Source: Nothophaeocryptopus gaeumannii (Eukaryota; Ascomycota; Dothideomycetes; Mycosphaerellales; Mycosphaerellaceae). From it: a DNA stretch of 64,000 bases. Positions 1-11,284 of this stretch are shown piece after piece. The notes beneath the pieces were generated by a model that saw only the letters and a list, made by a program, of their open reading frames with translations, made no database searches and was not told where the DNA came from. Location of the stretch: contig JASISA010000042.1 in NCBI GenBank assembly GCA_031771865.1, forward strand, positions 1,791,501-1,855,500, written 5' to 3'. The position numbers were made by a program, and so were the translations under genes. The stretch's first letter is position 1. Each line of letters starts with the position of its first letter.

Positions 1-94
1 CTCCGCAACTTACTCCGCCATCCGAAGGAGGATCTATTGCACCACATCCCGTCGTGCATATAAGACATACAGCCAGCTGAAGAAGACACGTACG

Positions 95-1138
95 ATGGCG
101 GATGCAGAAGTTGCAAAAACCGCTTCCTCGCCAGTCGCACGACTCAACCCTCGCGCGCAGAATGGCTTTGCGAATTCGGCTGCGTACGATCAGCATCGGC
201 CTACGTACTCACCGACTATCGTGCAGTTCTTGCTCGAGAAGCTTGGTATTGCGGGCAAGCGTGGCGCAAATATTGTAGACCTCGGTGCGGGCACGGGCAA
301 GTTCACTGAGTTGCTTGCTGCTCGTGAAGAAGGATTCGCAGTGGTTGCTGTGGAGCCACACAGCGATATGCGGAGGGAGCTTGAGCGGAAAGCATTGAAG
401 AATGTCACCGTGCAAGATGGGTTCGCCGTCGACGTGAAAGGTGTCAAAAATGAGTCGGTGAACGCCGTTGTCGTCGCTCAGGTAGGTCCAAGTTCCCTCT
501 TTTATGCATTCTTATATCTCCTTTCCTGGTTCAGTGGACAGTGAGCTCACAGCTCCCAGGCCTTCCACTGGTTTGCCAACAAGACTGCCCTTCAAGAAAT
601 ACACCGCATCATCAAGCCTCGTGGTGCCCTAGGTTTGGTCTGGAATGTGGAGGACTACAACAATGCCGCAGACTTCAAAGCGACGACTGCATGGGAGCAG
701 AAGCTTCACGATTTGACATGGGAGGTCCAAAAGGAAACTGGCGACGCGGAACCACGCTTCCGCCATATGAAGTGGAAGGAGGTCTTTGATGAGCAGATTT
801 CCTTCTCGCCACTGAAGCTCATACGGGCGAGCGACGATCAGCTTTTCAGTCTGCCAATTGGAGAGCATGCGGAGCCCTTCGAGGCGCGACTGTCAAAGGA
901 GCAGGTATGGGAGAGGTACCGCACGCTGGGGCATATCTCTGTGTTAGAAGGAGCCCAGCTAGAGCGAGTAAAGAAGACTTTTGATGAAGCTATTGAGCAG
1001 GCGGAGGTGGATGAGAACGGCAAGGTGGTCGTTCATGGAATTACGTATGCTGTCTGGACGACCAAGATCCCCACGGAGGGCAGAGCTGGCGTCCCTGAAG
1101 AGGATGATGTTGGCATTGATCTCGCCACTGGGGAGTGA
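95..1138 (+). CDS. SAM-dependent methyltransferase (class I)
   Basis: Two exons, 95-481 and 560-1138, joined in phase 0 across a 78-base intron (GTAGGT donor, CCCAG acceptor) give 321 residues. The N-terminal half has the class I methyltransferase fold signature: motif I VDLGAGTGKF at about residues 56-65, an acidic motif II region (VAVEPHSDM), and motif IV-like VVVAQAFHW that is only formed after splicing, which supports the intron. The family (Methyltransf_11, like yeast Crg1-type enzymes) transfers methyl from SAM to small molecules; the substrate cannot be read from sequence. No targeting signal was noticed, so a cytosolic enzyme is likely. The start is the first ATG of the open frame. 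Confidence 0.88.
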
Positions 1139-1323
1139 GGCTGCTCATGGTTTCATTTCCCGTGAAGGCGTTCCGTAGAATCGCAGCCGCCTCCTAGCTA
1201 GCGAGCTTCACCGACGCATCTTCCGTAGCAAAATGTTTCATCTGTGCTCTTTCAGCGCGCCTGCTACACTAGCGATTATCTTTCTGGCCATGGTTAATGT
1301 TCCCTTCTCAATGCCCTTGCCCC

Positions 1324-1776
1324 TCATGAAGCTGCATCAGCGGAAATGTACATCACTACCGGGAAAAAAAACATGAGTTAGAACCCACAGACCTCAATCT
1401 AGAAATTAAATCTCTTACCATTATTCCCCCTCACGAACGCATCTCCATAATTCCTCCTCAACTTCCCTTCCACAAGTTCCTTGGTGTCTTCGAGTGCGAT
1501 GTTCATGTATCCGTCTACGGACTGCAGTTCACCTGTGAAGAACAACACATTAGCAAACTTCATCCCCAAACTCTCCCTCTCTGGCCGCTTCTTCACAAAT
1601 AGCCACTGAGTTCTTCGTGTCCTTTTCGGCAGGTATGGCTTACCTTTGTATACCACCCCCGAATTCAACTTCACCGTCACCGGCGCACCGATGATTTCGC
1701 TGAGGAAACCGGATGGATCGCGGGCGTCACCGGACTGTTGCTCGCCGTTGGGCGCGGATTCTGGTTCGGCGGACAT
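1324..1776 (-). CDS. LSM6: U6 snRNA-associated Sm-like protein LSm6
   Basis: Three exons on the minus strand: 1776-1644, 1532-1419 and 1355-1324, phases 1 and 1, giving 92 residues. The Sm1 motif (FLSEIIGAPVTVKLNSGVVY) runs into the Sm2 motif (KLRRNYGDAFVRGNNVMYIS) only when both introns are removed; the last 32-base exon restores the typical VMYIS end that the unspliced frame loses. LSm6 is a ring subunit of LSm2-8 (nucleus, U6 snRNA 3' end) and LSm1-7 (cytoplasm, decapping). Introns have GTAAGC and GTAAGA donors. It is divergent from TRM112 with 327 bases between start codons. Confidence 0.95.
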
Positions 1777-2103
1777 GGCGCGAGAAAAAGAAATTGGGGG
1801 GGTGAAGTGTGAGCTGGGCGCTCGATGTTGGTAGCCTGTTGGTGGTGTTGGTTGTTTGAGAATTGAACAGTCAAGGCAAGAAAGCTAGCTACGCACGGAC
1901 TAGTGCAGGGATTTGGCTGGCTGGCAAGCTGGCTGGCGCTGGTCGTAGTTCGGGAATCGAAATCGAGACAAAAAGTTCAAGCATCGTCGTGGAGGAAAAG
2001 TTGAGACGGCAATAACGTCATTTACAACAATACGAACAAACTCAGAACGACGTACTCGAAAAGAGGAAGAAGAAGGAGAAGACACCCGAAAGAGGAACAC
2101 AAA

Positions 2104-2758
2104 ATGAAACTCTTAACCCTCAACTTCCTAACCTGCGCCCGCAAAACCTGCAAATCCTCGCCCGCGGCTTTCCCCCTTCATCCCAGGGAAGCCGAACTCG
2201 AGCAAGTCGAAATCGAGATCAATCCGTTGTTCATCAAAAACATGCTTCCGAGGTTAGACTGGGGCGCTATGATGGAGATTGCGAAGGAGGTATGTTGAAC
2301 TCTTCATCTCTTTTCGAGGCGTTCTATTATGGCAGTGGGAAATGGGTTGAAAGATTAGGTAGTGGGGGGCTTGGGGCGGAAGAGAAGCGTAGTCTGTATG
2401 CTGAGGAGGTAGCGGAGGAGGAGAAGGTAACGGCGTTCAGGATTTGATAATGGCAAAGAATCTCACATGAGAAGCGAGTTCGCAGGACATCGGATCTTCA
2501 TGGGATTTCAAATGATTCTCACTGGAGTAATGACTAACATCTTCCCAGCTCGGATTGCCGAACTTGCCAGAAGAAGTGCCGGAGGCAGAAAGTCTGGAGA
2601 CGGAGGAGGGAGAACCGACCCAGACGCTCAAGGATCTGCATGTGTTGTTGATGGAGACGGGGATAGTGAGTGGGAAACTGGCGTGTGGGAATTGTGGACA
2701 TGAGTATGCGGTGAAGGAGGGGATCGCGAATTTTTTGTTGCCGAGTCATATGGTTTGA
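2104..2758 (+). CDS. TRM112: Multifunctional methyltransferase activator Trm112
   Basis: Two exons, 2104-2289 and 2549-2758, phase 0, 131 residues. The intron is long for this window (259 bases, GTATGT donor, TGACTAAC branch site, CCCAG acceptor). The N-terminus MKLLTLNFLTC and the end NFLLPSHMV are hallmarks of Trm112. The zinc ligands are visible as C11 and C16 and the late pair C108/C111 (ACGNCGHEY). Trm112 is the obligate small partner of several SAM methyltransferases acting on tRNA, rRNA and eRF1 (Trm9, Trm11, Bud23, Mtq2). Whether the methyltransferase gene at the left edge is a partner is unknown. Confidence 0.95.
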
Positions 2759-3766
2759 GGGAATCAACGACACTCAGAGCGAAGACAAAATTTGAGGGAA
2801 AAGTACGACTTCAGGGCGGTCATGCGACACGATAAATGCTATACGATATCGTCTCGAACGGGACGAAAAGGAGACCGCAGGAACTAAGAGAAGCTGGCGG
2901 CAGTCACGAGCTGACGAGGGTGGGTCGTATCATGTACGAAAGCTCAGCGGCTAACCTCCAAGGGCTGCGAGACGATGTGCGCTCCTTAAATTGGATAGAA
3001 GCCAGTTCTTCGTACGCTCAAGCAGCAAGCAGCCCGGAAGATGCATATGAATGGAGACAGGAGGTCTTATGGATCACAAAGGTTTCAGGCCGCGGTGCTG
3101 TGTTCGACACGGTATCCAAGCAGCAGACGGGTGTTGAGGGGGGAAGCAGAGACTCGCAGGCCGTAGCACCTCCTTGGAATGATGCTTGAGACATTGGTCT
3201 GTCTTGAGCTCTGCTCTCTCCTACTTCCCGCTGTAGCAGGCTTCGGCATATGTCCGAATGAAACCCACCATGTGTCACTTCGGACTTCGGTTTCATAGCT
3301 CCGCTTCACGCCATCCAAGCAATACTATTCAGATATCGTTCAGGTACAGTCTCATCTTCAAAGCTCATCCAGGCTTCCACGTGTGATATACTGTAGATTG
3401 AATTTTTGGGCAGAGGTCTTGTGAAGATTGACGCTATACCGTATTCAGCGTACCCAGACCCTTGAGAACCACCCACGTCATCCTGGCCTCGACGAACTTT
3501 GCTCCACGACATTCGAGTTCTCCAAGGCGTCGTGTGCCTGGAATCCTCCCACCCTGTTGCCTGGCATACATCTTCTGCCTAGAGAATACTCACCTAAAGA
3601 TCCTCTACAGACTGATTCCCTGCGGACGCGACTTTACCTCCCACGTCTCACCTCATCCGAGCTTGACCGCGAACTGACATAGCGAACCCCTGCGATATAC
3701 GTACGCGCGGGCGCGAGGCAGTTCCAGAAAGAGGTGGAAGGGTCGCGAGAGTGCAGGATCGAGATC
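2759..3766. other. Gene-poor interval
   Basis: About 1 kb with no convincing gene. An ATG-initiated frame of 117 codons at 2836-3189 shows no recognisable domain, and short frames on both strands overlap it. It probably contains the 3' end of TRM112 and the promoter of the protease gene. Confidence 0.4.
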
Positions 3767-4789
3767 ATGCCTCTCCACAAGCCCTCGCCTTCCTCACATC
3801 GCGAGTCTCCATCCATTAGCTCGGGCTTTCACCCTTTCGGTGGCCGTGTCAGCAGACACTTCGGCGACTCTGTGAGTACACTCTATCCAGCGATCCGTCT
3901 TCACTTGCACCAACAAGCACTACCACGCCGACGCCATGTACTATTATCGTAGATACTACGACAGCTTCTCTGACATATGCGACACCTCACAGCTCCAACC
4001 CGACGATGCCTACCTCAGCTACCACGACGTCCGCCTCACCCGCGAAGATGTCGACTCGATCAAGAACGATTGGCTTACCGACAACGCCATCTGCTTTTGG
4101 GAGGAATACCTTGAGCGGGAGAAGCTGTGTCATTATCCCAAGGCGAATATCGTCCTGCTTCGACCGTCCATGAGCTTCATGCTACAGAAGACACCCGACC
4201 CGCTAACCCTCAAGAGCGCACTCCCGAACTTCGAAAAGACCACCCACGTCTTCCTCCCCGTGAACGACTGCGTACGCACCGATACACCCGAGGGCGGCTC
4301 ACATTGGTCACTGCTGCTAGTCTCAATCATCGACGGCGTCGCATTTCACTATGACTCGCTACACAACTCCAATTTTGACGACGCAAGGCTTGTTGCGTAC
4401 AAGATTTCGCAGCTGCTGGGCAAGCCACTGAAGTTCATCAACCTCACGGACTCACCGCAACAAGACAATGGCATGGACTGCGGCGTATACGTGTGTCTGC
4501 TGATGCAGCATCTGCTTATCTCGCGGCTACTCAAGGCACACGCGCAAGACAAGATTTCCATGAGCATGCGTGGTAAGGAAGTGGATGCGACTGGAGGAAG
4601 AAAAGAGATGCTTCGAGTAATCGAGGCAAGACGGAAAGAAGGCGAGAGGAGAAGATCGTGAGAGCGTCTACACCACCAGATATAGAGATGTGGCTAACAA
4701 GATTTTGCAGGCGAAGTCATAGTCCGTACAGCTCGAGCACGAAGTCCAAATCGCCGCCTCGAATTGGCGATGAGAACGAGAACGCGTGA
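3767..4789 (+). CDS. NEDD8-specific/Ulp1-type cysteine protease (C48, NEDP1/SENP8-like)
   Basis: Preferred model has exons 3767-3871, 3993-4657 and 4711-4789 (phases 0 and 2), 282 residues. The catalytic set is complete: His139 in GSHWS, Asp156 in HYDSL, the oxyanion Gln in the QQDNG stretch and nucleophile Cys198 in GMDCGVY. The ISYDVRL-like and KNDWLTDNAI segments are typical of SENP8/NEDP1, which processes NEDD8 and removes it from cullins. The first intron has a GTGAGT donor and a CTGAC branch; the last (GTGAGA, CTAAC, TTGCAG) replaces an early stop with an Arg/Ser-rich tail (RSRSHSPYSSS). An unspliced start at 3936 is the alternative for the N-terminus. Confidence 0.88.
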
Positions 4790-5397
4790 AGATGCCGATA
4801 ATACGAAAATCTGAGTTCTAGCGATGGCGTTCAGGTATTGGGTTCACGACATGTATGAATCACTGACTTACGACGAGTCTGCTTGAGTACTCGCTGCTTT
4901 TCTTGTAGTTATTTCCAGCGAGCATGAATACTTAACTTCTATATCTATATCACAATTGACACAAGTCCAACCTCTGGGTCTTCTCCGTCTTTTACCCAAC
5001 CATCTTTCGTGTTCTCCTTTTGGACGCTGCGGCTGAAGGAAGTTGCACGATGGAAGAAATCCATGCGATTCTCCCAGCAACGTGAATGCATCGGCTGGGG
5101 AAAAAGCGCACTTCGAGATCCAAGCCCCATTGCTTTGCTTCAGCTCGTACCCGTTCCGGACCTTTTAGAGTTTGATACTGCAAGGATGTGTGACTTTGAG
5201 ATTGGGCCTTGGCGGGGCTGGCTTACTACTTCATTAGACATGTTATTAGGGAGCGACTGCGACTGCTCTTTGTGATTCTAGGCGGCACTTTTGACATATG
5301 CTTTGCGGAAGCTAATATAATTGATACTGATGAGTTCTTGATAGCTACCGTCGACTTGCGCGACGAATGACCAGCCTGAACTTCCGGAAGCAACATC
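4790..5397. other. Intergenic, no gene seen
   Basis: 608 bases between the protease stop and the acetyltransferase start. Only short overlapping frames without family character are present; it should hold a 3' UTR and a promoter. Confidence 0.5.
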
Positions 5398-6228
5398 ATG
5401 ACAGACCAAAAGAATGACAGCGCCGTCTCAATCACTTCTGGAGGTAAAGGTCAGCAAGCAAACATATCACCAGACGCTTGGAAATTGGTTGATCTGACTT
5501 TACAATTTATCCAAAAAGACTACAGGTCGAAAGTAGCGGATTTGCTTGCTGAGATCTTCGTCAACGACCCAGCTCTCCGCTTCTTATTATCGAATTTCTC
5601 TGATGAAGATCGAAGAGTTGCTTATCTTAAGGAATATCTGCATGCGATGATGAAAGCCGCCAGTCTCAACGATGCCGTCTTTCAAGAAGCGGCGGACTGG
5701 GGCTGTGTGGGGGTTTGGATGCCGCCTGGGAAGAAAGTCGACAATCCTTTCACCTTGTTGCAGGCGGGTCTGATACCTGCTGTATTGAAGATTGGTTTGG
5801 GAGGTGTGAAGAAGATGCTTTGGGACTATCAGGGGCAGGCTGATGGGGTTAAGAAGCGACACCTGAAAGCAAGAGGGATTGAAAAGTATTGGTATCTTTT
5901 CTTTCTTGGGACGGTTGAATCTGCACGCGGGAGGGGTTTGGCTAGTAGGATGATTGAGGCAGCGCAGCGCAGTGTGAGCGAAGGAAAGGGAATGAATGGG
6001 AAGGAGGTGGGTGGGGGAGCGGAGGCGATGTGGTTGGAGGCCACGACGAAGAAGAGTAGAGATTTGTATGAGAGGCTGGGGTTTGTAGAGTGTGAGAATT
6101 TTTGTTTGGGGAAGGAAACGCATGATGCTGATGGGAGGTGTAAGGAAGGTGGGGATGGGGTGAGGATTTGGGGGATGAGGTGGGTGCCGAGTAGGAAGGA
6201 GGGCCAGAGTGCATCAAGGAAACATTGA
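5398..6228 (+). CDS. GNAT family N-acetyltransferase
   Basis: Single exon, 276 residues. The acetyl-CoA binding motif A of GNAT enzymes is visible at about residues 168-182 (LGTVESARGRGLASRMIE, containing R-G-R-G-L), followed by a beta strand (AMWLEAT) and the C-terminal LYERLGFVE typical of motif B. The long N-terminal part (DPALRFLLSNF) resembles fungal GNATs of unknown substrate. No signal peptide or membrane segment. The start at 5398 follows an in-frame open stretch; no intron is needed. Confidence 0.85.
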   Translation: MTDQKNDSAVSITSGGKGQQANISPDAWKLVDLTLQFIQKDYRSKVADLLAEIFVNDPALRFLLSNFSDEDRRVAYLKEYLHAMMKAASLNDAVFQEAADWGCVGVWMPPGKKVDNPFTLLQAGLIPAVLKIGLGGVKKMLWDYQGQADGVKKRHLKARGIEKYWYLFFLGTVESARGRGLASRMIEAAQRSVSEGKGMNGKEVGGGAEAMWLEATTKKSRDLYERLGFVECENFCLGKETHDADGRCKEGGDGVRIWGMRWVPSRKEGQSASRKH

Positions 6229-6422
6229 AGGGAGGATTTGATTTGATTAGCGCCTGTTCAATTACTCTACGAAATTGTCAAAGCCTCAATCAATCCCTGT
6301 CAGACACGACTCGGACCATGCATCCTGAGAACTCGACTTCCATCACAACAACACGACGTCCATCCGCCCAATAAACTCACTCTTTGCCACATCTCGTCCA
6401 CCAAGCTGCATTGTACACGAGA

Positions 6423-7787
6423 ATGTGGCCGCGCTGCTTTCGACTAACGCGTCTAATCCGGGGGAACGAACGTGGGCTGTCTTCAAGAAGAGCAATCAAC
6501 AAGAACGCGGTCCAGTCACAAGCAGCGCAGTTGATCCCAACTCAGTCATCGTCCAATGCACCAAAGGCAGAAGGAGCTATCAGAAGATGCCAGACACGGT
6601 CCTTCTCCTCTAAAGGCGACCAGAGCGAATACGAAAAACAGCTAAGTCGTCAAGGCACGACCTATAAGCAACGAGCTGGCCTCTTGCGGGAAAGGACTTT
6701 CGGCGCCCCATCTCTACGAGACACAGAGATAGAAGCTGAACTACTCAGAGATCCCACAAGAGTCAGCGCTGTTGCTCGTCGCTGCATCAGCGACGGGGAG
6801 CTGACTGCGTTCACCCTACATTCTTGTCTTCGGGTGCAGTGGCGACGGGTCCGATCAGTTCCTAGCCGTGAGCGGAAGAACGCCTGTGAAAGAATCAAGC
6901 AGGATCGATTAGCCGCCACTCTGCTCGCCTATCTTTGGAGAAACGACAATCTCTGGCAATCTGTCGTGCGATGGGATTCTGACTCAATGGGCACACTTTC
7001 TTCATGCGCTATTTTGGAAGACTTGGAGCACATCATGCTGAAGTGGCTGGCAGTCGAGATGCCTGGTGAATCCACCGAGACCCAAACTCATAACTGGCGT
7101 AGCAAGCTTCTGAGAGCTTTATTGGAGGCCCATATCATGCTTCAAGGCAATTGGAACCTGGATGGTGCACTGAATTGCTTGCTCAAAGCACGTAAAATGA
7201 TTGAAGATGCAGACTCTCAATACCACCAAATTCGCGCAGATGGAGCTGACGCAGAACGACCGCAGATCCTCTCAACCTCGCTTCGTCCGGCCATATCCGC
7301 AATCATCGCTCTCTCAAGCCTGGCGAACGAAGACAGGATCTTGAAACAGACAAGTCCAGACTTGTACGATGATTTTGTCAAATTCGCAGCCAGCTACTGG
7401 CATCCGCGGCTTGATGTGCGAGACTACGAGCTCGCAAGGCTGCACCTCATGCACCCGCGAGTGCCGGATGAGCGTCCAGTGTTGCGCTTGTTACAGGCGA
7501 GTACTAAGAGCAACAACCTACCGCCACCCATGTGCTTCTATCCACCAGGAAATGTGACGCCCAAAATGAGGATCTCGTTCCGCAGATGCGTTCGACGGAC
7601 CGCTGTCATCGCCATGTACAACCGGAATCAGGAAGGACTCGCATGGATACAGAAAGAGTTTCCCGACGAGCTGCAGCCTGCACTACCGGAACCTAAGGCG
7701 TGGAGACTGTCTGGACCCAGCCCTTGGGCTCCCATCCGAAGATTGAATCTTTCGACTATTTCCAAGGAAGCAGAGGGCAGTGAGTGA
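6423..7787 (+). CDS. Conserved hypothetical protein, probably mitochondrial
   Basis: Single exon of 454 residues from the first ATG; the open frame extends 13 codons upstream without ATG. The N-terminus (MWPRCFRLTRLIRGNERGLS) is rich in Arg and Ser and lacks acidic residues apart from one Glu, which fits a mitochondrial presequence; QTRSFSSKG further on could be a cleavage region. The body is mostly alpha-helical, with helical pairs reminiscent of TPR/PPR-like scaffolds (GNWNLDGALNCLLKARKMIE), but no defined motif could be assigned. Function unknown; a role in mitochondrial RNA or translation is only a guess. Confidence 0.7.
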   Translation: MWPRCFRLTRLIRGNERGLSSRRAINKNAVQSQAAQLIPTQSSSNAPKAEGAIRRCQTRSFSSKGDQSEYEKQLSRQGTTYKQRAGLLRERTFGAPSLRDTEIEAELLRDPTRVSAVARRCISDGELTAFTLHSCLRVQWRRVRSVPSRERKNACERIKQDRLAATLLAYLWRNDNLWQSVVRWDSDSMGTLSSCAILEDLEHIMLKWLAVEMPGESTETQTHNWRSKLLRALLEAHIMLQGNWNLDGALNCLLKARKMIEDADSQYHQIRADGADAERPQILSTSLRPAISAIIALSSLANEDRILKQTSPDLYDDFVKFAASYWHPRLDVRDYELARLHLMHPRVPDERPVLRLLQASTKSNNLPPPMCFYPPGNVTPKMRISFRRCVRRTAVIAMYNRNQEGLAWIQKEFPDELQPALPEPKAWRLSGPSPWAPIRRLNLSTISKEAEGSE

Positions 7788-9197
7788 GATTGATCTGCCC
7801 CATCTGGTTGGACGAACTCGAGTGAGGAGACACCTGGCTCATGGGCCGCAAATCTAGGCTCGTCAATGTACTAGAGAAGTCCCGTTATGCGGCGGAGCAG
7901 TAAGACGTTTGGTCGACAATGTGCTCTACAGCTGGACACGAAGCCAATGCCAAATGCCAAATCTTGACACCGCCGGTGGACGAAGTCAACTCAATGGTAC
8001 CATCTTGGCGCAAGATGTACTTGCTACCCAGCCGCTATGTCGTAGAGACAGTCTTCTCGAATGGTGGCAGATATAGGTACTGTGGCGACACAATCATAAG
8101 CGAGCACTATGAGGTGGATTGTTTCAGACGCAGACCAAAGACAACTTTCGTCCAATATCAATTATAGCCAACGACAACTACCGAAAATGAGGACCTAGTT
8201 ATATCGTCTTGACGCAGGATGTATTGGCTTCATGATCAATATGTGGTGAAAACGATCTTCTTGAATGGTGGGAGATACAGGAAGCACAAGTTCCAGGAAG
8301 GCGAGTGGGTGAATCCGACTACGGGAGATGATCTGGTATTTCCGGATCACGGAGAATATGAGCGGTGGGTGATGTCGGGTGCCCATTGCCAATATCAAGC
8401 TCCCCGGTAAACCCATAGGCATAGCAGCCCAACGTAGCTTCCAATGCATCAAGTTCACCCGCCTCACAGAGATCAGTATCACTTGTGGCTTCAAGGAATA
8501 GGGATGAGGCGTGAAACGTCATAGTTTGCCATTGTTGCAGTTCTCGTCAACTTCGATCGTTTCACTGCTGTAGAAGAGAGACATTGGTACAGCATTCCGC
8601 TAAGTATGAGCTCCTGGACAACTTTCTTGAAAAGCAAGCCCTCAATCCTTCGCCGAAGTTCTGTCCTTATTCCACGAGCACCGAGCTGCCCTCTAGTGGC
8701 TGCTCATCACTGAGCTTTTTACCCTTCTCAACCTCTCCAGGCTCTCTCGTCGAGCTCTATGTGCTGCTCCTGAGAGTACTTGAGCTTCACGACTTTCATG
8801 CTTCCCGTCAAGCGCGACCGCATCGGCATGCTGACCTAAGTCGTTGGTGTATCGATGGAGCGTCTCGCAACCGATAATGACAAGTGCCTCTGAGCTCGTT
8901 GTGCTCTCTCACTCATCAGGGCGACTGCGTGACCAGCGTTTAAACGTTAGCTCTCCCAGATGATTTCGTAGCAGGAGGACGTTAGCTCTCACCACATCGT
9001 TTCGTGAAGCGTACCTCATGTGGCTCTGGTAACTCCGACCGAGGCCGTCAGAAACGAGCTTTGTTCTGGCAAGACCAGTGATTTCATTTCAAGGAGTAGC
9101 CAGCACTGCGCTCCTTGAGATTGTCGGTTTCGGAATCAGTGCTCCTCGAGGTGCTTCAAAGCACTCGTTCTTGAGCCCGTCGTCGCCCATATCAATA
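7788..9197. other. Gene-poor interval with a duplicated protein-like fragment
   Basis: 1.4 kb with no complete gene. It contains an imperfect direct duplication (8003-8077 and 8207-8281, listed separately); the rest (8282-9197) shows short frames only. Confidence 0.5.
8003..8281 (+). repeat. Tandem duplicated 75-bp protein-like fragment
   Basis: Two 75-base units, 8003-8077 and 8207-8281, spaced 204 bases start to start, about 70-75% identical by eye. Both read in the + direction as a similar peptide: RKMYLLPSRYVVETVFSNGG and RRMYWLHDQYVVKTIFLNGG, followed by RYR. Changes are partly synonymous or conservative, as expected if a protein, not just DNA, was once duplicated. After the repeats the two frames diverge (stops at 8167 and 8410). 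Either a relic of a duplicated small gene or two exons of one unrecognised gene. Confidence 0.6.
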
Positions 9198-10364
9198 TCA
9201 ACCGTTGTCCTCATCTTCGCTCTCCTCACGAAGGTCATCCCAAGCATCTGGTCCCCACAGCCAGAAATTCCTTTCTTTTCCCACAAGCCCGACATCATCT
9301 GCGATCATGTTTTTCCAAGCGTAGTGGATGTTGCTATGCGACTCCAAGGCCTCTCCACTACTATGCAGTGACTCGACTTCGTATCGCGCATCTTCTTGAA
9401 GCTCCTTTGATATGGCTTCTTCGCGCGATGCAGTCATATGTCGAAGCTTGCCATTCGCAGCATCTTCTCTCTGCTGGATGAGAAGCAGGAATCGTACGGC
9501 GGTCCTGAGCGTGACTTCGATCATGTTGTGTGCGCGCTGCGACAAGATCTTGGTTTTGGGGATGTCATCGAAGGTTGGCGGAGCTGACTTCATTCCTTTG
9601 TTAAGGCCGGTCAATACGAGTAAGACGGATTTTGAGCGACACAGGCTGTGTGTACCCAGAACAAAGACAGCTCTGCAGGTAGGTGAGAAAGAGGAGTGCC
9701 GAAGTGTAGCCCTCAGCCCTTGAAAGCGCCTCTCACCTTCGTCGATCAACCAGCTCGGCAGGGTGGTATTTGGTGCGTCAGCCATCATCGCGAGACGGTC
9801 ACAGAGCTGATCGTGTCGCATGATGAGGCTTTGAATATCACGATCGCGTTGTTGTTGTGTCTCTGTGACGAATCGAAGAGGTTTGCTGTCAAGACCATTC
9901 CACTGCCATATTCGGGAAGATTCTTCTTGTCCCAGGTCAAGAAAGGTGATGGGAAATATATCGCCAGAGCGATCAAGGTCATCGCGAGTCCGGCCCCACG
10001 TCTTCCAGATTGCTTTCACCACCTCCTCGATGCTCACAGAGAAGTGATAGCAATACCTGCGGAGGGTTCTTTTCGTGGAGTTCACCACCATTGGTCCTCC
10101 AAATCGGTAGAAGATTGCTGTCTTGTTCGCTAGATGCATACCTCCGAATTGAGAACATTCCAGGTTCTCAGGTCTCGGGTACTCCAAGAGGCTATCGATG
10201 GACGACCTGTTGTGTTTGGCTGTTCCCAGTATGTCGCACTTTCGGCGGGATTGCACACTTTCACTGGCCCACTCGACGCACTTTTGTATAAGACGAAGCC
10301 CATGCCTCTCGAACCACCCACTTGGGAGTACATCTGGATCCATCTGGTCTTTAAGGATTGACAT
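9198..10364 (-). CDS. Hypothetical protein
   Basis: Open frame of 388 residues from the first ATG (10364); the same frame is open about 34 further codons upstream without an ATG. No family recognised. The C-terminus is acidic (WDDLREESEDEDNG), the centre helical and charged. Immediately upstream on the same strand a second open frame (11097-10600), also lacking an ATG at its head, may be the 5' part of the same gene joined by an intron or broken by a frameshift. Treat the gene boundaries as unsure. Confidence 0.45.
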   Translation of the reverse strand: MSILKDQMDPDVLPSGWFERHGLRLIQKCVEWASESVQSRRKCDILGTAKHNRSSIDSLLEYPRPENLECSQFGGMHLANKTAIFYRFGGPMVVNSTKRTLRRYCYHFSVSIEEVVKAIWKTWGRTRDDLDRSGDIFPITFLDLGQEESSRIWQWNGLDSKPLRFVTETQQQRDRDIQSLIMRHDQLCDRLAMMADAPNTTLPSWLIDEGERRFQGLRATLRHSSFSPTCRAVFVLGTHSLCRSKSVLLVLTGLNKGMKSAPPTFDDIPKTKILSQRAHNMIEVTLRTAVRFLLLIQQREDAANGKLRHMTASREEAISKELQEDARYEVESLHSSGEALESHSNIHYAWKNMIADDVGLVGKERNFWLWGPDAWDDLREESEDEDNG

Positions 10365-10599
10365 GATGCTGTCTGTTGATTGTAAATGCCTGAGCTTCTC
10401 TAAAAGTAGGCTCGATTTCGATCGCGTTACACGGAGCGAGCAGAAGCGCTTGTGAGTCCGGAGCAAGACTTAGGTAGGTTGAGACCTTTATGCGATAATA
10501 TCGTCCTGAGGACAGTGGTGGCCAAGTTTCGACTACCTGCTGCTGTCCTCATCCGCTTGCAGCCAATGAGACACCTCGTAATCGAAAGTCGGCCTATGA

Positions 10600-11097
10600 T
10601 CACTTTTGATCTCGCATGAAAGATGTGTTCTCTGGTGGGTTCGAGAGATGAGCAGAAGGTCGGATCTGAGCGCTCGGTGCGAAGAAGTGACCGATACAAT
10701 GGAAGAGCGTGGTGGGGCGTGACCACAGAATTGGCAGCAATTCGATCGGCTCATAGCCTGTGAGCAAATGAATGCACTTGTTATTGAACTCTCGCAGATG
10801 CGCTTCTGACCACATATTATACACCACGTTCGTGATATCAAGCTCTCGCAGGAATGTGGGTCGGTGTGTCGTGAGGAAGACTGCTGATTTGATTGGTGCG
10901 ATGAACCGGAGAGCAGGGTCAAATTTGTTTATCTTGCTGCAAAGATTGACTATGCGATTCGGCACCTTCGCAGGTGAGCTCGAGCACAAAGATGTTGCGT
11001 TTCGACCTCGGAAGGTGGTGTATGAAGAACGATGTGGGTTTAATCGACGGGGAGCATCTGACTTCGGCCCGCGCTGGTCTGTTGCGACGATTGGCAC
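10600..11097 (-). pseudogene. Open frame without start codon, possible 5' part of the 9198-10364 gene
   Basis: About 165 codons open on the minus strand, beginning at a GTG and containing no ATG until late. The text between here and 10466 contains a possible donor (CAGCAG/GTAGTC) and acceptor (ACCTACCTAAG), but no join could be confirmed. Peptide such as FDPALRFIAPIKSAVFL looks protein-like rather than random. Interpretation: an upstream exon or a decayed gene. Confidence 0.3.
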
Positions 11098-11284
11098 ACA
11101 TCGAAGCGCTAGATTTCACGTGTGTGACAGCCAGTGACTGAGGTAGGTGTCCTGAGCCTGTGGAAGTTGTTCTGATTCTCAGGGCAATATTGAGCATGTC
11201 CGCAGTTCAGACTAGGCAGATCGCGTTTGTGTCTTTCTCTCCATCATTCATGTGCCTGACATCAACACACAGACAAGCTCCACC

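Noticed and set aside
2836..3189. 117-codon ATG-initiated frame
   Set aside because: No domain, no splice or context support, overlapped by frames of similar length on the other strand.
5587..6217. Long Ser/Pro/His-rich minus-strand frames over the acetyltransferase
   Set aside because: Antisense shadows of the GNAT gene's G-rich 3' half.
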